DNA of 64,000 nucleotides from a bacterium (GTDB lineage Bacteria; 4484-113; JAFGCY01): NCBI GenBank assembly GCA_020849855.1, contig JADZFO010000047.1:20227-84226 (forward strand), given 5' to 3'. The position numbers and the translations under genes were made by a program. This document shows, in pieces, positions 17,331 through 24,679 of the stretch (positions within the stretch are counted from its first letter, which is position 1; every line of letters begins with the position of its first letter). The notes below the pieces were generated by a model that had not been told where the DNA came from, did no database searches, and was given only the letters and a program-made list of their open reading frames with translations.

Positions 17331-17359
17331 TTGACATACTTGTGCATAGCGGTTAGACT
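17331..17359 (+). promoter_or_regulatory. Rightward early promoter
   Basis: TTGACA (17331-17336), 17-base spacer, TAGACT (17354-17359). The predicted start of transcription falls within a base or two of the ATG at 17367, implying a leaderless first message. It overlaps a TACTTGTGCATAG operator-like site. Confidence 0.75.
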
Positions 17360-17366
17360 TTTACCT

Positions 17367-17600
17367 ATGCAAGTAAGCGCAACTGTCACAGCGCCTGCGA
17401 TCTGGACCTTAGACGAAGTGGCAAAGCACGTCCGCAAGAGCACTGACCAGGTGCGGCGAGACATGAAGTCCGGTCGCCTTGAGCCCTTGCCCCGCGTGCG
17501 GAGCAACGAGCACCTTCGATTCAGCCTGGCCAGCCGCAAGAACCGCGAGTACCTCGGGCTGAAGACGGAGGAAGAGGGGGAGGGGAAGAGGAGTGCCTAG
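17367..17600 (+). CDS. Small helix-turn-helix protein (excisionase/MerR-like)
   Basis: A 77-residue DNA-binding protein with WTLDEVAKHVRKSTDQVRRD followed by KSGRLEPLPRV, the pattern of HTH_17/excisionase-type domains. It is the first rightward gene after the repressor control region, so Cro-like or excisionase function is likely. An ATG lies directly at the predicted transcription start and has no ribosome binding site; an upstream in-frame TTG at 17331 sits inside the -35 box and is rejected. Its 3' end (EEEGEGKRSA) lies in a direct repeat shared with the 17832 gene. Confidence 0.82.
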   Translation: MQVSATVTAPAIWTLDEVAKHVRKSTDQVRRDMKSGRLEPLPRVRSNEHLRFSLASRKNREYLGLKTEEEGEGKRSA

Positions 17601-17605
17601 GTCAG
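17581..17605. repeat. Direct repeat, copy 1
   Basis: 25-bp sequence matching 18091-18115 at 24 of 25 positions. It spans the 3' ends of a rightward gene (encoding the end of ...KRSA) and a leftward gene. Confidence 0.85.
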
Positions 17606-17808
17606 TCGAGCTCGCTACAGGACTTCACCGCCTGCAGGCCGTAATCAAGCTTGAGCAGCGCAATACCGAGGTGGTTGAGCAGGTTGGCCTCCGGGTCGTT
17701 GATAGCCTTCTTCAGGGCGGTATCGTTCTGGGCCTTGTAGACCGCCTTAGCCAGGCGCATCAGCGCCAGTTTCGCTGCCTTCTTTTCATCGTCGGTGAGG
17801 TTCAGCAT
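17602..17808 (-). CDS. Small helical protein, leftward within the early operon
   Basis: A 68-residue protein (MLNLTDDEKKAAKLALMRLA...) predicted to be two or three helices. It is preferred over the overlapping rightward frame because its codons are strongly G/C-ended (CTG, GCC, AAG, AAC) and GGAG stands eight bases before the ATG. It converges tail to tail with the 17367 gene. No family is recognised. The 18112 gene has the same layout and weak similarity (AL.RL..A..KA). Confidence 0.6.
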   Translation of the reverse strand: MLNLTDDEKKAAKLALMRLAKAVYKAQNDTALKKAINDPEANLLNHLGIALLKLDYGLQAVKSCSELD

Positions 17809-17831
17809 TCAGTACTCCGCGGGGTGTGGCT

Positions 17832-18110
17832 ATGCGCTTGATCGACATGATGCTCGCAGAGCACCCGCCCTTCGATTCTATCACCGCTGAAGTCTGGGTC
17901 CAGTACCACATCGAGTCCGCGCTGGCAGACATCGAAAGCGCGATGAAGCACGCCAATGAGTTCCAGCGGGAAAGGCTCGACTCCGCCGCTGGCCGGCTGA
18001 GGAGCATTCTCGCAACTGAGCTCGACCGGCAGCACATGATGGCGCGGGTGCGCGAATCAACCGACTTCATGGGCGAGGAGAAGGCGGAGGAGGGGAAGAA
18101 GAGTGCCTAG
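17832..18110 (+). CDS. Small helical early protein
   Basis: A 92-residue helical protein with an acidic core and a C-terminus, GEEKAEEGKKSA, very like that of the 17367 product (EEEGEGKRSA). ATG at 17832 follows GGGGTG; GTG at 17826 is a less well supported start. It is divergent from the 17602 gene (their starts are 24 bases apart) and converges with the 18112 gene. The role is unknown; the shared end suggests local duplication. Confidence 0.7.
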   Translation: MRLIDMMLAEHPPFDSITAEVWVQYHIESALADIESAMKHANEFQRERLDSAAGRLRSILATELDRQHMMARVRESTDFMGEEKAEEGKKSA

Positions 18111-18115
18111 GTCAG
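18091..18115. repeat. Direct repeat, copy 2
   Basis: Matches 17581-17605 (24/25). As in copy 1 it joins the stop of a rightward gene and the stop of a leftward gene. Confidence 0.85.
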
Positions 18116-18321
18116 CTTATCTCGCGCAACTCGATGATGCACTCAACGCGGAGGACCAATTGATCCAGGTCACGGTTGAGAAGGAACAGAGCCATCCGGT
18201 AATCCGCAAGGCTGGCGGCGTACTGAAGATCAGGATGCTGGCGCGCCTTGCTCAATGCTTCCTGCAGGCGAGCAAGGGCATTCTGGGCCCTGACCAGCTC
18301 ATCGTAGTTCATATCAAGCAT
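18112..18321 (-). CDS. Second small helical leftward protein
   Basis: A 69-residue helical protein (MLDMNYDELVRAQNALARLQ...). A good AGGAGAG lies about seven bases before its ATG. It ends in the same direct repeat as the 17602 gene and shares a loose helical pattern with it, so the two may be diverged duplicates. It lies against the direction of the early operon. Function is unknown; antisense control of neighbours or an independent promoter is possible. Confidence 0.6.
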   Translation of the reverse strand: MLDMNYDELVRAQNALARLQEALSKARQHPDLQYAASLADYRMALFLLNRDLDQLVLRVECIIELREIS

Positions 18322-18387
18322 CGGTTCTCTCCTGACGGGCTGGCGAATTCTATCAGCCGTGAAAGGCAGGCGCTGGGGCTGGCGAAA

Positions 18388-18537
18388 GTGGTTTTTGGAG
18401 TGGAGGAGCTGCGTTACCTCGGGCTGGCCGAGAGCGCCCGGCCCACGGCGCCTACCACAGATGAGTTTTACAGCTCAAGTCCAGAAGAGCGCGGGCGGCG
18501 GATCACCGAAAGTGAGGTGGCTGGACGTGAAGGCTAG
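18388..18537 (+). CDS. Possible short early protein
   Basis: A 49-residue frame containing GVEELRYLGLAESARPTAPT and ending EVAGREG. The composition looks protein-like and its stop overlaps the start of the next gene, but the GTG start has only a weak upstream signal (GTG 18400 is an alternative). Reported with low confidence. Confidence 0.3.
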   Translation: MVFGVEELRYLGLAESARPTAPTTDEFYSSSPEERGRRITESEVAGREG

Positions 18538-18805
18538 CCAATGTGAAGAAGCAAGCCAGGCCGACACCAGCAGGCGCCAAGTAAGCCGGGCCGCCGGCCT
18601 GGCTGATGGTGAGCCCGCAAAGGCAAAGCGCCGCATTAAACGACTCGACACAAGCCAGCCGGTCGTTATCCGCAGCGGCACGAGACCCGCGAATCCGCGA
18701 GCGCTACTGCTGGCCATGCAGGACCTGCGCCGGGCCGTGGAAGGCAAGCCCCGCGGGCCTGAACCCCCGGTCCCATTCAAAAGCAACGACGAGGAGGCCA
18801 CCTGA
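18527..18805 (+). CDS. Small basic early protein
   Basis: A 92-residue Arg/Lys-rich protein (SRRQVSRAAGLADGEPAKAK, then a short helix ALLLAMQDLRRAVEGK). GTG at 18527 has GAGGTGG about seven bases upstream; earlier in-frame starts lack one. Its stop overlaps the ATG of the next gene. Unknown function, possibly nucleic-acid binding from its charge. Confidence 0.6.
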   Translation: MKASQCEEASQADTSRRQVSRAAGLADGEPAKAKRRIKRLDTSQPVVIRSGTRPANPRALLLAMQDLRRAVEGKPRGPEPPVPFKSNDEEAT

Positions 18806-19047
18806 TGCCTTTCCACAGCACCCTTTTATCAAGTCCGATCAGCATTCCGGATTGCGCCGGCGGATGCGGCGCCGCGGTCAGCGCGAGGCTGCGCGAGGCA
18901 GGGCTTAGCCAGGCCGAGGCATACGACATCGGCTGCAGTGTTGAGGTCATGGTCCGCGGCCTGCTGCAGGGGATGGAGGCCGAGCGCAGGGCCTTCCACG
19001 ACAGCGCGGAGCGGCGCATGGGCCAGCACGAGGAAGAAAGCGAATGA
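18805..19047 (+). CDS. Small early protein
   Basis: An 80-residue protein with a CAGGCG segment near residue 18 and a helical C-terminal half (DIGCSVEVMVRGLLQGMEAERRA). Start and stop overlap both neighbours by a base or four (ATGA), the mark of a tightly coupled operon. Not recognised. Confidence 0.7.
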   Translation: MPFHSTLLSSPISIPDCAGGCGAAVSARLREAGLSQAEAYDIGCSVEVMVRGLLQGMEAERRAFHDSAERRMGQHEEESE

Positions 19048-19760
19048 GCTGGGGACTCCGCTGGGCATCCAGCTGGTCCAGGACTGGCATCGCCGACTGC
19101 GCCGAGGCAAGACGGGCAATCCGGGACATCGAACAACACGAACAAGCGCAGCGGCGGGCGCAGCTGACGCGACTAATGCACAAGGCGGGGCTGCCGGCGG
19201 AGCCGGCCGACACCAAGGGGCGAGGAGATGCGATGCCAGGCAGCCATAGCCACGAGATCTACCGCCATGGCGACGCCGAGGCGCCGCCCCCTTTCTGGTA
19301 TCCGCCGGCAAAGCGGGGGGCCGAACAGGAGTGCGGCAACTGCGCCGGCAGTGGCGGCGTTGACAAGGCAGGCGAACGCCAGCTGTGCAGGATCTGCGCC
19401 GGCCGCGGCCAATACAGGCCCCTGATAAACACCTGTGCACGAACCGGCTGCTGTGACGAGGCCTGCTTCCTGCACCGCTACAAGACCAGCCGCGGCGTCA
19501 GCCGCAGCGAATACCTGTGCGAGGGCCACGCGATGCGCATCCTCAGCGAAAAGCTGGCCGCGCCATCGCTTGAGAAGCACCGCAACCCTGGCCGGCAGGA
19601 GTTCGGCCTGGTCGACATCGAACGTGAGGCGGAGCGCGAGCGCGCGCTCGACGAGCGCTGGGCAGCGCGATTGGGGGCAACAAATGAAGACACGGGCTCA
19701 GAAGGACGGGCTGCTGAAGTGCTGCAGCTGCCCGCCGGGAGAGGAATGGAAGGCGCCTGA
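19044..19760 (+). CDS. Protein with DnaJ-like zinc ribbon
   Basis: A 238-residue protein. An N-terminal helical part is followed at about 95-122 by CGNCAGSGGV...LCRICAGRGQY, two CxxCxGxG motifs as in the DnaJ zinc centre, then CARTGC, CDEAC and a final acidic helix (IEREAERERALDERWAARLG). It probably binds zinc; the partner is unknown. It overlaps its upstream neighbour by four bases and its downstream one by 77. Confidence 0.75.
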   Translation: MSWGLRWASSWSRTGIADCAEARRAIRDIEQHEQAQRRAQLTRLMHKAGLPAEPADTKGRGDAMPGSHSHEIYRHGDAEAPPPFWYPPAKRGAEQECGNCAGSGGVDKAGERQLCRICAGRGQYRPLINTCARTGCCDEACFLHRYKTSRGVSRSEYLCEGHAMRILSEKLAAPSLEKHRNPGRQEFGLVDIEREAERERALDERWAARLGATNEDTGSEGRAAEVLQLPAGRGMEGA

Positions 19761-19893
19761 GGAGTTCAGCCTGCAGCGGCGGGGCAGCCAGCTGCGGCGC
19801 TTCGAATGCCGGGCCTGCGGCGCAAGACGCAATGCCGAGCGCTACAGGCGAAAGGCAATCCAGAGACTGAAAGAGAGGCGGATGCGGGACTAA
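19684..19893 (+). CDS. Small zinc-finger-like protein
   Basis: A 69-residue basic protein with CCSC and CRAC pairs about 33 residues apart (LLKCCSCPPGEEW ... FECRACGARRN), a probable single zinc-binding fold, and a very basic helical tail. It starts inside the previous gene in another frame after GGGG. Likely nucleic-acid binding; no family named. Confidence 0.65.
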   Translation: MKTRAQKDGLLKCCSCPPGEEWKAPEEFSLQRRGSQLRRFECRACGARRNAERYRRKAIQRLKERRMRD

Positions 19894-19920
19894 GGGAGCC
19901 AGGCAAAGGGGGTCCTGCGG

Positions 19921-20898
19921 ATGGGACGCGAAAGCTACAACGAGAGGATGCTGCGCAGCGGCCGCGCGGTTCGCGATTACAAGGCCGAGAAAGCCAGGCG
20001 GGTCCGCGAGCAGTGGCACTCCTGCAGCAGGGCAGACAGCCCCGAAGCAGATGGGGCTGATGCCCGCGAGCGGGCGGTCCTGTTCTGGCTGGCGGTCGCC
20101 GCGGCCGGGCTGCTGTTCGCCGCAGTACTGATGGCCAGCCCCGCGAGCAGCGCGCCCGAGCAGCAGATCAGTGGTTGTTGCCGCTGCGAGAGCGAAGAGA
20201 AGCTTCAGGCGGATGCCGTGGCCCGGATCGAGGCCTACCTGGAGCTGTGCCAGCAGCGGCACGAGCTGCGCCAGGCGCAGCTGCTGGGACGCTGGATCGC
20301 CCTGGGGCTCAGGGAAAGGAGCCTGACGCTTGGAAACAGCGCGGGCCCGGGCGCCGAGGTACAGCCTGGCCAGCGTTGCCAAAGCCTGCTGCCCCGGGAA
20401 AGGCAGTGCGAGCCCATCGTGCTTGCGCCTTACCCGGCAGCCGGCCCTGATCCGCCGGCAGCAGCTGTCAACTTCGAACTGCGCGACTTCATCGCCTCCC
20501 AGACCCATGCCAGGTACCCTGGTCTGAGCCTTGAGGAGTGCGAGGCCTTCGCGGACGCCTGCGTAGGTTTTGATGACGCCTTGTGGTGGTGCGCTCGCGG
20601 CTGGGCTGAAAGCTCAGCCGACACAAGCGCGAAAGGCCAGAGGGTTTACTGGCACGTCAAAGGAAGGCGCCTCAGCGGCCACTGCAGCGGCTGGTGGCAG
20701 ATCCACCCTATGCATGCCCCCCGCATGGCCAATCTGGGCCTCGACTACGAGAACGAAGCTGACCGGACTGAGTTCGCCCGCGTGCTCTTTGCCGACCGCG
20801 GTGACCGGCCCTGGAGCGAAAGCAACGGTAATGCCCGCCGGTTTCACAGCAAGCTGAAGCGAGCCTGGGAAGCAAAAGTCGCAGGAGGCAGCTCATGA
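19921..20898 (+). CDS. Membrane-anchored lysozyme/transglycosylase-like protein
   Basis: A 325-residue protein. A basic cytoplasmic segment (1-50) leads to one membrane helix (~52-75, VLFWLAVAAAGLLFAAVLMA), a Cys/helical stalk, then a C-terminal domain (~185-320) with GWAESSAD and GWWQIHPMH, which recall the catalytic Glu and the GxxQI motif of lysozyme-fold enzymes. It would act on peptidoglycan from the membrane. Its place in the early, not late, region is odd for a lysis protein; a role in envelope remodelling or exclusion is possible. It overlaps the next gene by four bases. Confidence 0.7.
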   Translation: MGRESYNERMLRSGRAVRDYKAEKARRVREQWHSCSRADSPEADGADARERAVLFWLAVAAAGLLFAAVLMASPASSAPEQQISGCCRCESEEKLQADAVARIEAYLELCQQRHELRQAQLLGRWIALGLRERSLTLGNSAGPGAEVQPGQRCQSLLPRERQCEPIVLAPYPAAGPDPPAAAVNFELRDFIASQTHARYPGLSLEECEAFADACVGFDDALWWCARGWAESSADTSAKGQRVYWHVKGRRLSGHCSGWWQIHPMHAPRMANLGLDYENEADRTEFARVLFADRGDRPWSESNGNARRFHSKLKRAWEAKVAGGSS

Positions 20899-21152
20899 GC
20901 CAGATCCACTTCGCCACGATCTACTCGAAAACAGCGACTGAGAAGGCGGACGTGCACCTGTGCTGCGGCCGCTTCACGGCCTGCCAGGTGTCACTGGACG
21001 AGCGCTGGCGCGAGAGCCCGAAGGCCGCCGAGGCCGCGGACTATGTGGCCCAGGCCTGTCCCTACTGCGTCCGCGCCTGCCAGGCCCTGTGCAGGAAATC
21101 CACAATGACCGGCAGGCCCTTCCTGGAACTGCTGAGGGAGGCGTGCAAGTGA
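20895..21152 (+). CDS. Small Cys-rich early protein
   Basis: An 85-residue protein with CCGRFTAC and CPYCVRACQALC, enough for one or two zinc sites. Coupled by ATGA overlap upstream and by GTGA overlap downstream. No family is recognised. Confidence 0.7.
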   Translation: MSQIHFATIYSKTATEKADVHLCCGRFTACQVSLDERWRESPKAAEAADYVAQACPYCVRACQALCRKSTMTGRPFLELLREACK

Positions 21153-21535
21153 AGCTGTTCTTTTTGACACCCGACGATAACGGAGAGCCGGTGGCCCGCG
21201 AGGCCCGGGAGCTTGCCGCTGAACAGGCAGGCTGGGACGGCAAGGTCAGGATTGCACCGGCGCTGCCTGTGCCTGCAGAGGCCACTAACGACGGCGCGGC
21301 CTTTCGGGAGAAGCTGCGCCAGGCGATGTTCCATGACGGTGAAATCGTGGAGGTTCGGCGCGGCCCCTTCCAGGGCTGGCAGTTTCTCCTGTACACCGTG
21401 GCCTGCCACGGCTCAGCGATCGTGATGCATCCGAGCTTCCCCCGCGGTGTCCCAATGCGGCTGGAGGACCTGCAGCGTGTTGAAGCGCCGCCGCAGAGCG
21501 CAGATCCCAGCCAGGGCGAGGAGAGGAAGTCATGA
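21149..21535 (+). CDS. Hypothetical early protein
   Basis: A 128-residue protein beginning MKLFFLTPDD. Its core (EIVEVRRGPFQGWQFLLYTV) looks like a small beta domain. GTG at 21149 is supported by GGAGG eight bases upstream and a four-base overlap with the previous stop. Function unknown. Confidence 0.72.
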   Translation: MKLFFLTPDDNGEPVAREARELAAEQAGWDGKVRIAPALPVPAEATNDGAAFREKLRQAMFHDGEIVEVRRGPFQGWQFLLYTVACHGSAIVMHPSFPRGVPMRLEDLQRVEAPPQSADPSQGEERKS

Positions 21536-21876
21536 GCCCGACCGAGCTGCTACCGGAAGCTGTAGCCTCTGAAGTCGAGATGCGCTGGCTGCAGGAAGTC
21601 AAAGGCGCTTATCCGACAGGCGAGGCGATCCTCTGGGCCCGCCAGCTGACGCTGCGGCTTACCAACTGCTTCAGGTCTACGAAGCTGCTGGCGCCACATG
21701 ACCGGGTCTTCGTGCGCGGCTGCCTCCCGGGCAGCCTGCGCTGCTACTACTGGCAGCAACTCGGTGGCGACGGCGAGGCCTGCGGGCCGCGGCTGAGCAG
21801 CCAGGAGCTGGCCCAGTTGCTGCACCACGAGCCCCTGCTCTGGCTGGTGCCGCCGCCGGCTGCGAGGGCAGTATGA
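21532..21876 (+). CDS. Hypothetical early protein
   Basis: A 114-residue, mainly helical protein (EMRWLQEVKGAYPTGEAILW). ATGA overlaps on both sides put it in the same operon. No motif is recognised. Confidence 0.7.
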   Translation: MSPTELLPEAVASEVEMRWLQEVKGAYPTGEAILWARQLTLRLTNCFRSTKLLAPHDRVFVRGCLPGSLRCYYWQQLGGDGEACGPRLSSQELAQLLHHEPLLWLVPPPAARAV

Positions 21877-22391
21877 GCGGCCGAACCCTAGCAAGCCCAG
21901 CCGCGGCGATCGGACGGACTGGCAGCGCACGCCGCTCGACGCTGCAGATCGGACTGAGGACGATGATGGCCATCAAACCCGAAGAAGGCCCGAGCGCACC
22001 GGTGCTGATCAAGAGCAAGCCGGCCAGGGACCTGCCGCTGCTGGGCAAGGTCTATGCCTACAGCGGCAGCGGCACGCGGCACTATGCCGCGCGGCTGAAG
22101 GCCCTGGGCTGCAGCGGCCGGACCCTGCGCCACCGCAGCCCGGCTGAGCCAGCCTGCACTACTTCCACCTTCGCCTGGGTGATCCCGGTAAGCCGGGTTG
22201 ACGGCAACCCGCTATTAAGGGCCAAGCTGGACCTGATCCTGGCAGAGGCCAACAACAAACCATTGCGCGCGCAGATCGAGCTCAAACTGGCGATCGCGCT
22301 GCTCGAGCGCGACATGAGCGCGGCCGCGCACCTGCAGGCCGAGCTGAAGAAGTACGAAGCGGCTGAGGCCGCGAAGAAGAAGTCGGACTAG
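21873..22391 (+). CDS. Hypothetical early protein
   Basis: A 172-residue protein with a basic N-terminus, a middle segment (AWVIPVSRVDGNPLLRAKLD) and a charged C-terminal helix pair ending EAAKKKSD. It overlaps the previous gene by four bases. A second in-frame ATG at 21966 could be the true start, since the first ~30 residues look unstructured. Function unknown. Confidence 0.68.
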   Translation: MSGRTLASPAAAIGRTGSARRSTLQIGLRTMMAIKPEEGPSAPVLIKSKPARDLPLLGKVYAYSGSGTRHYAARLKALGCSGRTLRHRSPAEPACTTSTFAWVIPVSRVDGNPLLRAKLDLILAEANNKPLRAQIELKLAIALLERDMSAAAHLQAELKKYEAAEAAKKKSD

Positions 22392-22419
22392 CCGCCAAGG
22401 CACCAAGGAGAACTTAGAA

Positions 22420-22887
22420 ATGCATAACCCCAGTCTAGTAATCCCAAGCGCTCGCCAGGTACATGACCGCACGGTCGAACTGCTCTGGCAGGGCAATGGG
22501 GCCGAGTATGCCCGGCGGCTGCAGCCTTTCGCCAGCCACCCCGAACTGGCGCCAGGCTTCCTGCAGTTCGCGGCTGTGTTCGAGCGGGCCATTGAGAAGC
22601 ACGGGCACCTGAGCAGCCCGCTGAGCTGGCACTCGGCTGAGTCCGCAGGCGTAGCCGCGCTGTTCTTCGAGCGTCGTGCCGAGATCCACTGTGCTGCCGG
22701 CGAGCACCACAAGGGCTTCGCCGACTTCGCCATCGCCGGCTGCCTGCGTGGCCTGGCGCTTGATGCAGGTCCGGCCCAGAGCGTGGAAGCGCAGAATTTC
22801 TGGAACCGGAAACTGACCGCCAAGGCTGGGAACCGTGCTGCCGGCTCGCTTGGCAACAGGCATTGCAGCGACAGCCCGGGCTGCTGA
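22420..22887 (+). CDS. Hypothetical early protein
   Basis: A 155-residue helical protein (HDRTVELLWQGNGAEYARRL) with several His and Cys residues; no motif I can name. The AAGGAG of its ribosome binding site is supplied by a low-complexity CCGCCAAGGCACCAAGGAG sequence filling the short gap upstream (22391-22413). Confidence 0.7.
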   Translation: MHNPSLVIPSARQVHDRTVELLWQGNGAEYARRLQPFASHPELAPGFLQFAAVFERAIEKHGHLSSPLSWHSAESAGVAALFFERRAEIHCAAGEHHKGFADFAIAGCLRGLALDAGPAQSVEAQNFWNRKLTAKAGNRAAGSLGNRHCSDSPGC

Positions 22888-22983
22888 GAGAGGATTTCAC
22901 CCGGGGCTGCAAATGCGGAGCATGGAAGTCCAGGCAGCTGCCTGCACCCGCCGCAGGATGGCCCGGTTGAAAAGGAGGCCGCG

Positions 22984-23085
22984 ATGCGCAAGGTGGGTAA
23001 CGCCCACCAGGGGCGACCAATGTCGCCCCGCGCATCCGGCCGCGAGAAAGACGAAGTTACGGCCGAGAGCCCCTCGTGCCGCTAG
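22984..23085 (+). CDS. Possible 33-residue small protein
   Basis: A short frame, MRKVGNAHQGRPMSPRASGR..., with GGAGG five bases before the ATG and a stop four bases before the next ATG. Its place in a dense operon and its strong binding site make translation likely; the sequence suggests no fold. Confidence 0.4.
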   Translation: MRKVGNAHQGRPMSPRASGREKDEVTAESPSCR

Positions 23086-23088
23086 GAG

Positions 23089-24069
23089 ATGGACATGGTC
23101 GACGAACCCACGGCGGGCCCCGGGCCTGCCGAATCTGCATCCGTAGAGGAAGGCTTCGAGTACGAAGGTCAGGCTGTCAGCTTTGAAGTCAACAACTTCA
23201 ACCCGGATCTGCGCAGGATCAAGCTTGGCGAGCATTTCGTGGGCGATGCCATGCCACTGCGCCGCGGCGGTTGGAGCGCCCGCCTGTACGGTGGTGACGG
23301 CGGAGGCGATGAGCTTGAGGCTGAGAACATCCAGGAAGCCACACGGCTGGCTCTGGAGAAGAAGAAGACTCGCTCAAAGTGGTTCGATAGCGAGCTCAAC
23401 CCGAACGACGATCCGCCACCGACCGAGGAACTGAACTACCTGAGCGCTTGTTGCAAAGCCAAGGTCGGCTGGAGTCTGCCAGACGGTGAAGGAAACGTCT
23501 ACGGCTGGTGGCCCTTCTGTGAAAAGTGCGGGCTGGTGGCCGAAGATCCCAACGAAGATCCCAACGGCGAAGCGAGCGAGGATCACAGCGTCCTGGATGC
23601 CCTGCTCGACGATGGCGAGGGCGGCGAGCCGCCGCGCCTGATTCTGGCCATGACCGCGGCCCTGTTGCGCCTCGTCGAGGTCGAGGGCGCGAACTTCCTG
23701 CTGGACAAGCCAGGCGAAGACGTCGGAGCTTCGAGCGCGCGTATCAACGCAGCAGTTCAGAACCTTCTGGGCCAGAAGCTCACGCCTGAAAGGCGCGAAG
23801 AAATGCTGCAGGCAGCCGGCATCTTTGTGTGGCTCGTCGGCGAGGAGCTGGGCGTGCAGACCTGCAGGCGCTGCGCCTGCACCGAAATCGACGCCTGCCT
23901 TGACGCCAACGAGCACCCCTGTACCTGGTCCGAGGATGGGCTTTGTTCGGCCTGTGCCCCCCTCTGTGGTTCTGTGCCATCTGTGGTGAAATTTCCGGAA
24001 TCCGAAGACACGGGACATGGTCCCGCGCTGCATGGCGACACCGAAGAGGACTGCAGCAGTGGCGGCTAG
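23089..24069 (+). CDS. Acidic protein with two zinc-ribbon-like segments
   Basis: A 326-residue acidic protein. It has a beta-rich N-terminal part, a segment with CCKAKVGW...FCEKCGL (~146-173), a helical middle (LILAMTAALLRLVEVEG) and a C-terminal CRRCACTEIDACLD...CTW...CSACAPLC cluster. Both clusters could hold zinc. The last ~30 residues are encoded by a low-complexity CTCTGTGG-type sequence (23962-23988) and look like a recent extension. Role unknown; it lies upstream of the primase. Confidence 0.75.
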   Translation: MDMVDEPTAGPGPAESASVEEGFEYEGQAVSFEVNNFNPDLRRIKLGEHFVGDAMPLRRGGWSARLYGGDGGGDELEAENIQEATRLALEKKKTRSKWFDSELNPNDDPPPTEELNYLSACCKAKVGWSLPDGEGNVYGWWPFCEKCGLVAEDPNEDPNGEASEDHSVLDALLDDGEGGEPPRLILAMTAALLRLVEVEGANFLLDKPGEDVGASSARINAAVQNLLGQKLTPERREEMLQAAGIFVWLVGEELGVQTCRRCACTEIDACLDANEHPCTWSEDGLCSACAPLCGSVPSVVKFPESEDTGHGPALHGDTEEDCSSGG

Positions 24070-24679
24070 TTACGTCCAGTGGCTGGCGCTCGTCGAGGAG
24101 CTTGACCTGGTTCCGGCAGGCCAGCTAAAGGAGCTGCCGCGCGGCATGCGCAGCGAGCTGTGGACCTGTGTCCAGGCGCGCACAGCCGACGGCCAGCGCG
24201 CGGTCTTCGAGCAGGTTGACGGCACCAGCCGGCTGAACAGCGAACGCCTGGCGCAGCGCTCGCTGAAGCTCGACGAGATCCCGGAGCCGCCGGGTCAGGC
24301 CCCGCGAGTAAGTGCGCCGACTCCGAGCCCCGGGCCGGCGGTACGTCGAACGCGAGCCATCCCCATGCCCTCGCCCACGGCTGCAACACCGCCGCCGGGC
24401 TTTTATCCGGCCCCAAAGCCAGACAGGACAAAGGAGAAGAAAATGCCCCGAGGAGTACCCGGCAGCGGACAGAGCGCCAAGAGCCCGCCCCGCCCGAAAC
24501 AACAGACCAGCCAACAGCTGCTGCAGCAGACGCGCAGTGCGCTTGAGACCACCCAGACGCGAATGAAGAAGCTGCGGGAGGAGCTGAAGGAACTGGAGCA
24601 CGAAGCAGACGTGCTGAAGCAGATCCTCCCGACACTGGAAAAGCTGGTCAAGCCTGCAACCGAGACCGGCGGTGGCTAG
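24059..24679 (+). CDS. Two-part protein with C-terminal coiled coil
   Basis: A 206-residue protein: a folded N-terminal part (~1-85), a Pro-rich linker, then MPRGVPGSGQSAKS leading into a coiled coil (TRSALETTQTRMKKLREELK...). An internal in-frame ATG at 24443 has GGAG nine bases upstream and begins this second part, so a shorter 78-residue product is likely too. GTG at 24059 is chosen because AGAGGA precedes it and it overlaps the previous stop. It overlaps the primase gene. Function unknown. Confidence 0.7.
   Translation: MAASYVQWLALVEELDLVPAGQLKELPRGMRSELWTCVQARTADGQRAVFEQVDGTSRLNSERLAQRSLKLDEIPEPPGQAPRVSAPTPSPGPAVRRTRAIPMPSPTAATPPPGFYPAPKPDRTKEKKMPRGVPGSGQSAKSPPRPKQQTSQQLLQQTRSALETTQTRMKKLREELKELEHEADVLKQILPTLEKLVKPATETGGG

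Larger units (their letters stand above)
17231..17375. promoter_or_regulatory. Operator-like repeats in the lysogeny control region
   Basis: Four related sites built on (TA)CTTG(T)GCATA: CTTGCATA at 17231-17238; CAAGTA (inverse of TACTTG) at 17285-17290; TACTTGTGCATAG at 17337-17349; CTATGCAAGTA (inverse) at 17365-17375. They flank and overlap both promoters, as expected for repressor operators. One overlaps the leftward -35 box and another the rightward start codon. Confidence 0.55.

Noticed and set aside
17593-17841. Rightward 82-residue frame (MPRSVEL...) over the leftward 17602 gene
   Set aside because: Poorer codon pattern than the leftward frame, which also has its own GGAG; however, the GTG does follow a purine-rich stretch, so some translation is not excluded.
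22835-23146. 103-residue Arg-rich rightward frame between the 22420 and 23089 genes
   Set aside because: Overlaps both neighbours in another frame, very Arg-biased, and the strong GGAGG here fits the short 22984 frame instead.
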